NCBI GenBank assembly: GCA_900095875.1
Contig: LT608311.1
Coordinates: forward strand, 1,889,382-1,953,381
DNA length: 64,000 nt
Direction: 5' to 3'
From: Caecibacter massiliensis
GTDB taxonomy: Bacteria; Bacillota; Negativicutes; Veillonellales; Megasphaeraceae
Shown: positions 26,993 to 36,087 of the stretch, piece by piece
Layout: each line of letters begins with the position of its first letter
Numbering within the stretch: the first letter of the stretch is position 1
The notes under the pieces: generated by a model
What the model was told of the DNA's origin: nothing
Databases searched by the model: none
Seen by the model: the letters and a program-made list of their open reading frames with translations, nothing else
Translations under genes and position numbers: made by a program

Positions 26993-29900
26993 ATGAATAA
27001 AATATATAAAGTCATCTGGAGTCATGTAAAACAATGCTATGTCGTTACATCAGAATTAACGAAAAGCCAACACAAATCGTCCAGTAAGAGTGAACTTATA
27101 AGTACAAATGTACACCAGAGGAGGTATTTTGGTAAGGCGGCCGTAGCTGCCATCGTCGCCGGACTGCTGACTTTCGGTTCTTATGGTTTGGCTGATGCAG
27201 CCGGCCCGGCTGCCATTGAAAATGGGGCAGCCAGCAAGGCCGATGGAATCGGCAGCATCGCCGTTGGGGTAGGCGATAAGGTCGTTTCTTCTAATACAGA
27301 TACGAACCGTTACCAGGGAGCGACTTCTCTGGCCGTAGGTACTTTGAATATCATCGATGCGGATGACAAGGCGCCTTTCGATGGCACAGCCAGTAGTGTG
27401 ATCGGGCAGGTAAACTATACGAAGAACGCCAACGCTGCTATCATCTTTGGGGCTGGCAACAAAGTCACCAATTCCTATAAGGACGTGAATCTGGATCCAG
27501 AGACCTTGCAGGCATTGATAAAGGCATACGAGGGTAATAATATGAAGGCAGTTACGGAAATCCTGCAGAATGCCGTTCCTGAAAGTGGCGGCCAGGTCAT
27601 GGTCATGGGCGGCGGCAACACGGTTGACTATGCCCAGTCTTCCCAGGTCATGGGCGTCAGCAATACTCTGAAAGGCACGGAAGATTCCATCAGCAAGTAC
27701 AATCTGGTGGATGGGTTCCAGAACAATGTGACCAATTCCCAGAATACGTATGTGGTCGGGACGAAGAACAGTTTTGTGAATATGGCCAATTCCATCGTAT
27801 TGGGAGATAACAATAACCGTATTGCCAATAACATAGACCGAATTATGAAAGATACCATTGTAATCGGTGATGGGAATACGGTACAAAATGGTGATGAAAG
27901 CATTGCTATCGGGAAAAATATCACAATCCAACGTGATGGCGGCAATGGCTATGAATACGACACAGGCAATGTGGCCATCGGCAGCAATGCCTATATCAGC
28001 AGTTATGTGAACCAGGGCGACAGCATTGCCATCGGTAAGAATGCCAGCGTCATCAATATGGGTGGCTCCCTGGAAAAGGCCTTTGCCTTTGGCAGAACCA
28101 TGGGCAAGGAGTATTCCGGCAGTATCGCCATCGGTGAAAATGCCTATGCTCGTTCCGGCAGTACCATGATTGGTGTCCATGATTATCAGGGGGACGATTG
28201 GCGATCTAAAGGTCGATTTCACAAAGGGAAAGAGTGCAGGGTCTTCCGGTATTGGCAATTATCAGGAAAGTATCGATGCTACGACCATTGGCAATAACAG
28301 CTACAACAATGGCGTATTCTCGACAGTAGTAGGTAGTTATACCGCTGTGTCTGGCTTGTATCAGAATCAGAAATGGGGCGAAAAGCCTAACGCCGTACAG
28401 AATTTCGGCGCTGCTGTCCTCGGTTCGTTGAACAGCGTAGAAGGCCTGAGTAGTACAGAATATAACACGGCAGGTATGGCAGACAGCATCCTGGGCTCCG
28501 CCAACCGGACGCAGAATGCCAATGGTACGGTCATGGTCGGTGCCGGCAACGTGGTCACCAATTCCATCAATGATTTCGATGCTTCGGGGATTAAAGTAAA
28601 GGGTGGCATTGCTGATCCCAATACACTTTCTGAAGCCATGCGTACAGCCATCAAAGACCAGAATGGCGGAGGTGCAGCAGCTATTGTAGGCAATGGCAAC
28701 GTTGTCGACAATGCGACCAATGTTTCTATCCTTGGTTCCAAAAACAGCCTGAAGAACACGGCCAAAGCCCAGCTGCTGGGTGATAACCGGGTAGTGGAAA
28801 GCGCAGATAACTCTGTCATTGTGGGCTCCGCCGATTCGGAACTGACGACCAGCAAAAAGAATGTCACCGTCTTGGGTTATAATGCCAATGCCTCCGTGGA
28901 CGGTGGCGTGGCTGTAGGCAGTGAATCCCTGGCTACCGTGGATAAAGGTGTGGCCGGGTATGATCCGAAAGGAGAGGACCACAGTGCCGACACCACCGGT
29001 ACCTGGAAATCTACGGCAGCTGCTGTTTCTGTAGGGAACAAGAAAAAGAATCTGACCCGGCAGATCACCAATGTGGCAGCCGGTACGGAAGATACGGATG
29101 CTGTAAACGTGGCCCAGTTGAAAGCCAGCGAAAAAAAGGTGGCTGTGGTGTTTGATGACAGAGGGTCTCTCCTGAGTACGGATGCCACTGTCAACCATGA
29201 ACATGAAATTGGCGATAAGATTACCAACGTATCCAAAGGAATCGCTTTGGGGAATAACGCGACCGTTCACAATCAGTCTGGCAACAAAGCGGATGCCATG
29301 AAATTTGGCAGCAATATGTACACCAGTGGGATTGCCATTGGTGAAAACAGCTATGCGCTGGAAGATTCCATCGACCTGGGCAACAAAATCTACAACGGTG
29401 CCATGGGGGATGTTACTGATCTTTCCAAATACAACAAAACGACTTCCACAGGGACTGGCCGTGTGCTGATTGGAAATAACTCCTACAGTTCCGGGAGCCT
29501 TTCCACCTTGATCGGCAATCATTCTATTATGACTACGAATTACTTAAATGGTGGTAGCAGTTGGAACGCAATGCAGAATGCGGGGGCTGTTTCCATTGGT
29601 GCTTTGAACAGCATTGAATCCTATTCTTCCAGCAATTTCATGTCCGGTGTAGCCAACGACATCATCGGGCTGGCCAACAAGACGAGAAACTCCAATGGAG
29701 CTTTGATCCTGGGCGCCGGCAACGAAATTAACAATTCCATTGATTTTATTTCCGTTAGTGGTTCGTCTACGATGGATGTGGCTACCGCAGCTCAGGAAAT
29801 CCGCGATGTAATGGCTGAGGGAACCTTTGCCGGCGGTGCTACGCTGGCCATTGGTGGCGGCAACAAAGCGGACTATACCCAGAATTCCCAGCTCATGGGT

Positions 29901-31505
29901 GTGGGCAACAGCCTGACCGGGACCAGCAGCTCCATCAGTAAATTCAACATGCTGGACGGCTACAAGAATACGGCAACCAACGTAAGCAATACGAAAATCA
30001 TCGGTTCCAACAATACGGTGAACGACAAAGCCAACAGTAATACGATTATTGGCGATAAGCATGTGGTCGCTGCTGAAAAGACCAACAACGTGATTATCGG
30101 CAATGCGGATCATAAACTGACCACCTCTGCTTCCGACGCCGTCCTCATCGGCCACAATGCCGACGTGAAAGTGGATGGTGGCGTGGCCCTGGGCAGCGGG
30201 TCCGTGGCTGTTACGGATAAAGACGTGGAAGGCTATGATCCTCTGAAGAAGGGTGCCAGCGGATCGGATGACAAGGCCTGGAAATCCTTCTGGGCAGCGG
30301 TTTCTGTAGGCGATGGGACCCATACCCGCCAGATCACGGGTGTGGCAGCCGGCACCAACGATACGGATGCTGTTAACGTGGCTCAGTTGAAGAGTGTGGC
30401 CAGCCTGCCCGTCCACATCTACAGCGGTGGAAATGTGAGCAGCGCCGGCAGACTTGTAGCCACTCCGACCATCAGCAGCCTGCAGTTTGACTTCGGCGAC
30501 GGCCTGAAAGCAGATGAAGTGGAGGCAGAAGGAGGCAAACGCGTCCTGGTATCCCTGGATAAAGATGCCCTGAAGGGCGACCCTGATTTCAAGGGGGATA
30601 AAGGCGACAAAGGTGACCCCGGCGCCAAAGGTGAAAAGGGCGATAAAGGTGACACCGGTGCAACCGGCGCTCAGGGCGTACAAGGACCCAAGGGCGAGAA
30701 GGGTGACCCCGGCGCCAAAGGTGATAAGGGCGATAAAGGTGACACCGGTGCTCCCGGCAAGGATGGTAAGGACGGCAAAGATGGCGGCGTAGGCACCGTT
30801 GTTGGCGACGACACCAACATCACCGTGGCCAACACCGAAACCGATGCCACCAAACCGGCCAACTATAAGGTTTCCCTGAATAAGGCCATCACCGTGGATA
30901 AGGTGACCGCAGGCGATACCACGATTTCCAGCAATGGTGTCTCCATTGCCGGTGGTCCGTCCATGACGAAGGACGGCATCGACGCCGGCGGCAGCAAGAT
31001 TACCAATGTGGCAGCCGGTACCGCCGATACCGACGCTGTGAACTACGGCCAGTTGAAGGGCGTGGAAAGCAGCGTACAGAACAACACCACGAACATCAAC
31101 CGGTTGAACGGCCGTGTATCCAACCTCGATAACCGCATCAACAAGGTCGGTGCCGGTGCAGCGGCTCTGGCAGCGCTCCATCCGCTGGACTTCAATCCCG
31201 ATGACAAATGGAACTTTGCTGTCGGATATGGCAACTACCGCAACGCTAACAGTGTAGCACTGGGAGCTTTCTACCAGCCCAACGAAAATACCATGTTCAA
31301 CGTGGCAACCAACTTCGGCAACGGCGAAAACATGATTAACGCCGGCGTCAGCTTCAAGATTGGAAAAGGAAACTCCTATGCCGGTGTCAGCAAGGCCCAG
31401 CTGGTAGCGGAAAACCAGCAGCTCAAGGCAAACGATGCCCTGCAGGACCGGGAAATCCAGGAACTGAAGAAAGCCCTGGAAGAATTGAAAAGCCGTATCA
31501 AATAA
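26993..31505 (+). pseudogene. YadA-type trimeric autotransporter adhesin, interrupted by a one-base frameshift
   Basis: Two overlapping frames (26993-28297 and 28170-31505) together make one autotransporter of about 1,503 residues. The N-terminus is an extended signal peptide (MNKIYKVIWSHVKQCYVVTSE), then a hydrophobic core ending LADAAG. The passenger carries many YadA-head repeats (AIGENAYARSGS, SIAIGKN) and three neck/stalk motifs (NVAAGTEDTDAVNVAQLK and variants). A collagen-like Gly-X-Y stretch lies at 30576-30788. The C-terminus has the YadA anchor (ALAALHPLDFNPDDKWNFAVG... to INAGVSFKIG) followed by a coiled coil. The frames join if the G5 tract at 28189-28193 is read as G4: this restores HDYQGTIGDLK, which aligns with KIYNGAMGDVT in the second head block. 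As written, the first frame stops after 434 residues without a membrane anchor. AGGAGG precedes the start. Confidence 0.85.
30576..30788 (+). repeat. Collagen-like coding repeat in the autotransporter
   Basis: About 70 residues of Gly-X-Y triplets, dominated by GDK, GEK, GDP, GAK, GDT. At DNA level, 30612-30661 and 30702-30751 are a 50-bp direct repeat differing at one base, 90 bp apart, so copy number can change by recombination without breaking the frame. Confidence 0.9.
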
Positions 31506-31534
31506 CAGAATAACCTTATCTGACTGATACAAAC

Positions 31535-31586
31535 AAAACGCCCCGCATCAGAAGAGCTCCCCTCTAATTCTGATGCGGGGCGTTTT
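31535..31586 (+). terminator. Terminator of the autotransporter gene
   Basis: AAAACGCCCCGCATCAGAA (31535-31553) pairs perfectly with its complement at 31568-31586, with a 14-base loop. Confidence 0.85.
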
Positions 31587-31705
31587 GCATCTGTGCCGGT
31601 TTGAAGAACAGCATAGCATGGCGTCCTTATAAAGTATGTCGGTTTGAAGGACAGTGTAGCATGGCTCCCTTGGGAAGCGGGAGCTGGCGCCAACGGCCGA
31701 CTTAG

Positions 31706-32038
31706 GCAGAGAACCGCATTTGAAGGAGCGTAGCGACGCGCAAATGTGTGTAGGGGCTCACGGCCGGGGGACTTCTTCTGTCTGCCTCACCGGCTATAGC
31801 ATCATCTACGGCGTTGTCGTCTATCAACGTAGCCCCGCTACGCCTCTTTCCTCCGCCTTGTATCTGACACCATAGCCGATGATTCCGATGCAAAGCGCCC
31901 CCAGTCGTGAGCCCTCGCCTATGCCGAAACACAGTGCCCTATTGTAGCACCTTGCCAGATATATATGAATATCGTAGTTTCGGCAGAGGGGTTCTTTTAT
32001 CATCTGAGTTCCAGTATCTGAGTCCGAGGAACGTAGCA
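31706..32038 (-). repeat. Long dispersed repeat, inverted copy of 63668-64000
   Basis: Each base n here pairs with base 95706-n of the window end, over 333 bp without net gaps and with few mismatches. The far copy continues past the window edge. Neither copy encodes a credible protein. Confidence 0.9.
31754..31914 (-). mobile_element. MITE-like or structured element, copy 1
   Basis: 161 bp bounded by inverted ends GGGCTCACGGCCGGGGG (31754-31770) and CCCCCAGTCGTGAGCCC (31898-31914). An internal hairpin CGTAGC/GCTACG lies at 31828-31842. Related copies are at 61338-61492 and 63792-63952. Whether it is a transposon remnant or a structured RNA is open. Confidence 0.6.
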
Positions 32039-32065
32039 CGACGGACAGGGTTCCCGGCATTCCTG

Positions 32066-32135
32066 CTAACCACTAACCACTAACCACTAACCACTAACCA
32101 CTGACCACTGACCACTGACCACTATCCACTATCCC
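32066..32135. repeat. Heptanucleotide array (CTAACCA/CTGACCA)
   Basis: Ten uninterrupted 7-base units: five CTAACCA, three CTGACCA, CTATCCA, CTATCCC. The first two unit types form blocks, as expected from local duplication. Confidence 0.95.
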
Positions 32136-32270
32136 TTCCCGGCCTGCGGCCCTCTGCATAAAATTGGAATAAAGCCCAAATCCATGATATTATATATAAA
32201 GATAGGAATGAATTCCAAATTTTTACTATAAAATAGGATAATTAGGAAACAATTCCAGAAAGGAGTTGCT

Positions 32271-33482
32271 ATGAAACTGATACCCAGACCAGAATATCTG
32301 GATTTTTTGAAGCGTTATCAGAACCATCATTTGATTAAGGTGATTTCTGGTGTCCGCCGGTGTGGGAAATCTACTATTTTTTACTTGTACCAGCAATATT
32401 TATTGCATCATGGTGTGGCTCCCGAACAAATTATTACCATAAATTTTGAAGACCTGGCTTATGAACCGTTGTGTGAATACCATGCATTATATCAGTATAT
32501 TACAGAACGGATGCAGACGGATAGGATGAATTACATCTTTCTCGATGAAATACAGCATGTAAAAAATTTTGAAAAAGTGGTAGACAGCCTGTTTATTAAA
32601 GAGAATACCGATGTGTATATCACCGGATCCAATGCCTATTTTATGTCTGGTGAGTTAGCGACGCTTTTGACAGGCCGCTATGTGGAGCTGTCGATGCTGC
32701 CCTTGTCATTTCGGGAATTTTGTCAGGGAATGCCTGATTCCCTGTCGGTGCCTGAACAATATAACGCCTATGTCCGAGTGAGTTCTTTTCCCTATGCCCT
32801 GCAGTTTCAACACGATTCCCAGGCCGTAGAGGAATACCTGTCAGGAATTTACAATACAATTCTGGTCAAAGATACATTACAGCGGATGAGAAGCGGCGAT
32901 ACGATGATGATAGAGAGTCTGATGAAATTTCTGGCCGCGAATATAGGCAGTCTCATTTCACCTAATAAAATTGCCAATTCCCTGACTAGTGCTGGCAGGA
33001 AAATAGATAATAAGACCGTTGAAAAATATTTACAAGGTCTGAAGGATAGTATGCTCATTTATCAGGCAGACCGATTTGATATACGGGGAAAACAGCTGCT
33101 GAAAATCAATGCCAAATACTATCTGGTTGACCCCGCCTTCCGTCGCCTTTTGATCAACGATACCGGGCGTGACACGGGTCACATTTTGGAAAATGTCGTA
33201 TACCTGGAATTACTGCGCCGGGGAGGCAAGGTATACGTTGGCCAGCTGCCCAAAGGAGAAATTGACTTTGTCGTTGAACGGTCCGGAACCAGAGAATACT
33301 ACCAAGTAGCAGAAAGTACACTGCTCCCGGAAGTGCTCGAACGGGAATTGAAACCGCTACGCGCCATACCGGATCAATATCCCAAATACCTGCTGACACT
33401 GGATGAAATTCCCTCAGAAGCAGATTACAACGGCATCAAAAAGAAAAATGTCCTCCGCTGGCTGCTGGGGGATGGCTTCTAA
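32271..33482 (+). CDS. AAA-type ATPase with DUF4143 domain
   Basis: 403 residues. The N-terminal AAA_14 ATPase has VISGVRRCGKSTIFY as Walker A (near residue 25) and YIFLDEIQHV as Walker B. ITGSNAYFMSGELATLLTGRY is a typical sensor segment, and the C-terminal DUF4143 part includes ILENVVYLELLRRGGKVYVGQ and EIDFVVE, a PD-(D/E)xK-like nuclease core. The family is common in gut bacteria and archaea and its role is unknown. AAAGGAG precedes the ATG. The gene is more AT-rich than its neighbours and lies between repeat clusters, which suggests acquisition by transfer (inference). Confidence 0.88.
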   Translation: MKLIPRPEYLDFLKRYQNHHLIKVISGVRRCGKSTIFYLYQQYLLHHGVAPEQIITINFEDLAYEPLCEYHALYQYITERMQTDRMNYIFLDEIQHVKNFEKVVDSLFIKENTDVYITGSNAYFMSGELATLLTGRYVELSMLPLSFREFCQGMPDSLSVPEQYNAYVRVSSFPYALQFQHDSQAVEEYLSGIYNTILVKDTLQRMRSGDTMMIESLMKFLAANIGSLISPNKIANSLTSAGRKIDNKTVEKYLQGLKDSMLIYQADRFDIRGKQLLKINAKYYLVDPAFRRLLINDTGRDTGHILENVVYLELLRRGGKVYVGQLPKGEIDFVVERSGTREYYQVAESTLLPEVLERELKPLRAIPDQYPKYLLTLDEIPSEADYNGIKKKNVLRWLLGDGF

Positions 33483-33530
33483 CGTGCAGCGGCGTCTGGC
33501 TTCCAACGCAGTGAACCGGCCCAAAGCCTA

Positions 33531-33638
33531 CTAATCACTAACCACCGACCACTGTCCTTCCCGACCTGCGCTTTTTTTCATCAAACATCAAACATCAAAC
33601 TTCAAACTATCTTTTCACTAACCACTAACCACTATCTT
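33531..33638. repeat. Heptanucleotide-phased tracts
   Basis: CTAATCA, CTAACCA, CCGACCA at 33531-33551; then three CATCAAA, CTTCAAA, CTATCTT at 33579-33613; then two CTAACCA and CTATCTT at 33618-33638. Each run is strictly 7-base phased and ends in a CTRTCYT- or CTATCTT-like unit. Confidence 0.9.
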
Positions 33639-33692
33639 TTTCCAGCCTTCAAATTATCCCTTCCTTCCCGACAAAATAAAAAAATGTAACTA

Positions 33693-33721
33693 TTGACATT
33701 ACAACTTAGATGATATATGCT
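33693..33721 (+). promoter_or_regulatory. Promoter of the CDCPAC protein gene
   Basis: TTGACA (33693-33698) and TATGCT (33716-33721) with 17-base spacing, about 45 bases before the start codon. Confidence 0.55.
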
Positions 33722-33767
33722 TATAAATGTAAGGACGATATTTTGTTACTACTAGGAGGAATGACTC

Positions 33768-34112
33768 ATGGACGCAAAAACGATAGAAGCCGTAACGGCT
33801 AAGACCAACGATTTACTGGCAGCACCGAGCTGCAATCCGAAATTGAAAGCAGCTGCTGAAAAATGGCTGGCTGCCGCTGACAAAGATGCCGAAACTCCGG
33901 CTTATATCGACGCTCTGAAAAATGGTGTATCTACCATTGACGAACTGCTTGGCTTTGCCGGTTCCGATTTTGCCAAAAAGCTTCTCGGCGAAGAAGGCGC
34001 TAAAGGACTCCTGGCTCATGCCAAAGATATTCAGGCTAAAGGGGCCAAGTATTGCGACTGCCCGGCATGTACGGCTGCACTGGCTATATTGGACATTCTC
34101 CACGCTATCTGA
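33768..34112 (+). CDS. Small conserved protein with CDCPAC motif
   Basis: 114 residues, mostly helical, with an N-terminal AAPSCNPKLKAAAEKWLAA segment and a C-terminal KYCDCPACTAAL. Similar proteins in Clostridia and Negativicutes are often labelled 'Hsp90' in databases (from memory), but there is no resemblance to the Hsp90 fold. The conserved cysteines suggest metal binding or redox sensing. AGGAGGA precedes the ATG by seven bases. Single gene with its own promoter and terminator. Function unknown. Confidence 0.8.
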   Translation: MDAKTIEAVTAKTNDLLAAPSCNPKLKAAAEKWLAAADKDAETPAYIDALKNGVSTIDELLGFAGSDFAKKLLGEEGAKGLLAHAKDIQAKGAKYCDCPACTAALAILDILHAI

Positions 34113-34145
34113 TAGGCCGGACTATTACGTATAGGATGCATAGAG

Positions 34146-34182
34146 GGCTGTGACAGATTCATTTCTGTTGCAGCTTTTTTTG
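34146..34182 (+). terminator. Terminator of the CDCPAC gene
   Basis: GCTGTGACAGA and TCTGTTGCAGC form an 11-bp stem with two G-T pairs, followed by seven T's. Confidence 0.85.
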
Positions 34183-34277
34183 TGCTGTTCTGGTATAGGA
34201 CAGCAGGCTGACCGTATGGAAGAGAACTACGAAACGTGCTACACTGAAACAATGCAAAGGAATAAAGGAGGTGCCTT

Positions 34278-35654
34278 ATGGAACAGACAAAACGGAAACA
34301 GGCCCGCAAGGGGATGGATATGCTTCACGGTTCTATTGCCGATAAATTGTTCTTCTTTGCTATGCCCGTCGGCCTCATGGGCATGTTTGAACAGCTCTTT
34401 AATAGTGCTGATGTCTTCATCCTCGGGCGGTTTGTCGGGAAAGATGCTATGGCGGCCGTCGGGAATAATATGCCTGTCATCGGCCTTCTGGTGACGCTCC
34501 TCATGGGGATTTCCCTCGGTGCCAATGTCGTCATTGCCCAGTATCTGGGAGCCCGGAAGGATGAGAAAGTGGAAGCAACGGTGCAGACGGCTATCCTCCT
34601 TTCTCTGGGCATGGGACTGGCGCTCATGATCATAGGGGAACTCATCGTGTCTCCGGCTCTTGCAATTCTCGCCGTGCCGAATGACGTGTATCCTATGGCA
34701 GAATTGTATCTGCGGATTTTCCTCCTGGGTCTGCCGTTCCTTTCCCTATATAATTTCGAAGCGGCCGTGTTCCGCAGCTGTGGTGATGGCCGGACGCCAC
34801 TGTACAGTCTGGTGGCAGCCAATGCAATCAATATCGTCCTCGACCTGCTTTCTGTCACCGCTTTCGGTCTGGGCCTTACGGGTGTCGTCGTGGCGACGGT
34901 CCTTTCTTTTGCCGTCAACGCGGCCATCTTATTTGTCTTACTATGTCGTACAGCCGACCGGATCCGCCTGCAGCGGCATCATATGTGTTTTTCCCACAGT
35001 GAACTCTGCCGCATCATGCGCATCGGCCTGCCGGCAGGGTTGCAGGGCATGGTCTTTGCCCTCTCCAATGTGCTGATCCAGTCGGCCCTCAATAGTCTGG
35101 GGACGGAAGCCATGGCAGCTTCGACAGCGGCCTTCATCATAGAAAATAATATGTACTGCTTTGTCAATGGATTCAGTCAGGCGGCAACGACCTTTGTCGG
35201 GCAGAATTATGGGGCACGGAATCTGCGCCGCTGTTTCCGCATCACCAAGATGTCCTTCGCCGTAGAAGGAGGGTTTCTCCTGGTAGTGGTGACACCGGTA
35301 CTCCTTTTTTCCAAACCGCTGATTTCCCTGTTCAACAGTGATCCCGTCGTCGTGCAGCTCGGGTCGCTGCGGCTGTTCTGTATTGCCGGTACGTTTTACC
35401 TCAATGGCATCATTGACATCATCTCCGGGTCCCTGCGGGGCTACGGCTATTCCTTGCCGCCAGCTGTCGTCGTTCTCGTTGGTATCTGCGGTGTCCGTAT
35501 CCTCTGGCTCTATACGGCATTTGCTTCTCACCGCGACTTCTTTACTCTCATGCTGGCCTATCCCGTGAGCTGGGCCGTGACCATCGTCGTCCTGACCGTC
35601 GTATACCGCATGTGCCGCAAGCATATCGTCCTCGGGCTGCTCACAGACCGCTAA
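34278..35654 (+). CDS. MATE-family efflux transporter
   Basis: 458 residues with about twelve hydrophobic helices in two similar halves. The motifs GISLGANVVIAQYLGARK (first half) and GFSQAATTFVGQNYGARN (second half) mark the MATE family, which exports drugs or metabolites using a sodium or proton gradient. AAAGGAGG precedes the ATG by six bases. Transcribed alone. The substrate cannot be told from sequence. Confidence 0.92.
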   Translation: MEQTKRKQARKGMDMLHGSIADKLFFFAMPVGLMGMFEQLFNSADVFILGRFVGKDAMAAVGNNMPVIGLLVTLLMGISLGANVVIAQYLGARKDEKVEATVQTAILLSLGMGLALMIIGELIVSPALAILAVPNDVYPMAELYLRIFLLGLPFLSLYNFEAAVFRSCGDGRTPLYSLVAANAINIVLDLLSVTAFGLGLTGVVVATVLSFAVNAAILFVLLCRTADRIRLQRHHMCFSHSELCRIMRIGLPAGLQGMVFALSNVLIQSALNSLGTEAMAASTAAFIIENNMYCFVNGFSQAATTFVGQNYGARNLRRCFRITKMSFAVEGGFLLVVVTPVLLFSKPLISLFNSDPVVVQLGSLRLFCIAGTFYLNGIIDIISGSLRGYGYSLPPAVVVLVGICGVRILWLYTAFASHRDFFTLMLAYPVSWAVTIVVLTVVYRMCRKHIVLGLLTDR

Positions 35655-36000
35655 AGAAAATGGCGGAACAGGGGGAGCGCCCCGTCCTGTTCCTGAAGGA
35701 GTTCAAGCAACAGACCGGTACGGTTATGATGGAAAAGTTCTGTTCTCTCCCAGGCAATATTTATGATTAATATATGGATTTGATAGAAGGTTTCGATTTT
35801 CACCGGTGAAACTCGGCATTTTCAGCGGACTTCATAATCTGGAAACAAGCAGTGTCATCAATGGGCAGCTATGCCAGCTGAATCGGCTCTGCATCGGAAG
35901 AAGTGCGGCTTTGGCCCATGCGCAGTAACACAGGAGTGGAAAACGGGCAGCCTTAGTGTAAAAATTGAGTCAAAGAGGCCGGTGACAGAGGGGAAACCCT
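35655..36000. other. Intergenic region before ruvC
   Basis: GGAACAGG (35665-35672) and CCTGTTCC (35686-35693) form a stem-loop just after the MATE gene, without a T-run. No gene is seen in the rest up to the hairpin at 35972. Confidence 0.5.
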
Positions 36001-36018
36001 TTGTGTAACGGCCTCTTT
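35972..36018 (+). terminator. Long hairpin before ruvC
   Basis: AAAGAGGCC and GGCCTCTTT pair, with a further inner stem AGGG/CCCT closed by GAAA. The -35 element of the next promoter lies within its 3' arm. Confidence 0.6.
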
Positions 36019-36029
36019 CATGTTATAAT
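36001..36029 (+). promoter_or_regulatory. Promoter of the ruvCAB cluster
   Basis: TTGTGT (36001-36006) and TATAAT (36024-36029), 17 bases apart, overlap the hairpin above. Confidence 0.6.
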
Positions 36030-36087
36030 GAACGTTAGTCTGTTTATTTCTATTTCTATGGTATTTCATCAAAAGGAGACAGCAGTG

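Larger units (their letters stand above)
31587..32270. other. Intergenic repeat cluster
   Basis: No gene is supported. It holds a 32-bp imperfect direct repeat (31597-31628 and 31640-31671, core CGGTTTGAAG), the dispersed repeat 31706-32038, a ten-unit heptamer array 32066-32135, and an AT-rich stretch with the promoter region of the ATPase gene. Confidence 0.7.

Noticed and set aside
29544..31532. 662-codon minus-strand frame opposite the autotransporter
   Set aside because: Shadow of a repetitive gene; it covers the terminator and lacks a ribosome binding site.
31702..31932. 76-codon minus-strand frame in the dispersed repeat
   Set aside because: It is not conserved in the diverged copy at 61338, where conservation follows base pairing rather than codons.
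32066..32135. CRISPR array
   Set aside because: The 7-base units are contiguous with no spacers; none of the repeats in the window has CRISPR-like length, and there are no cas genes.
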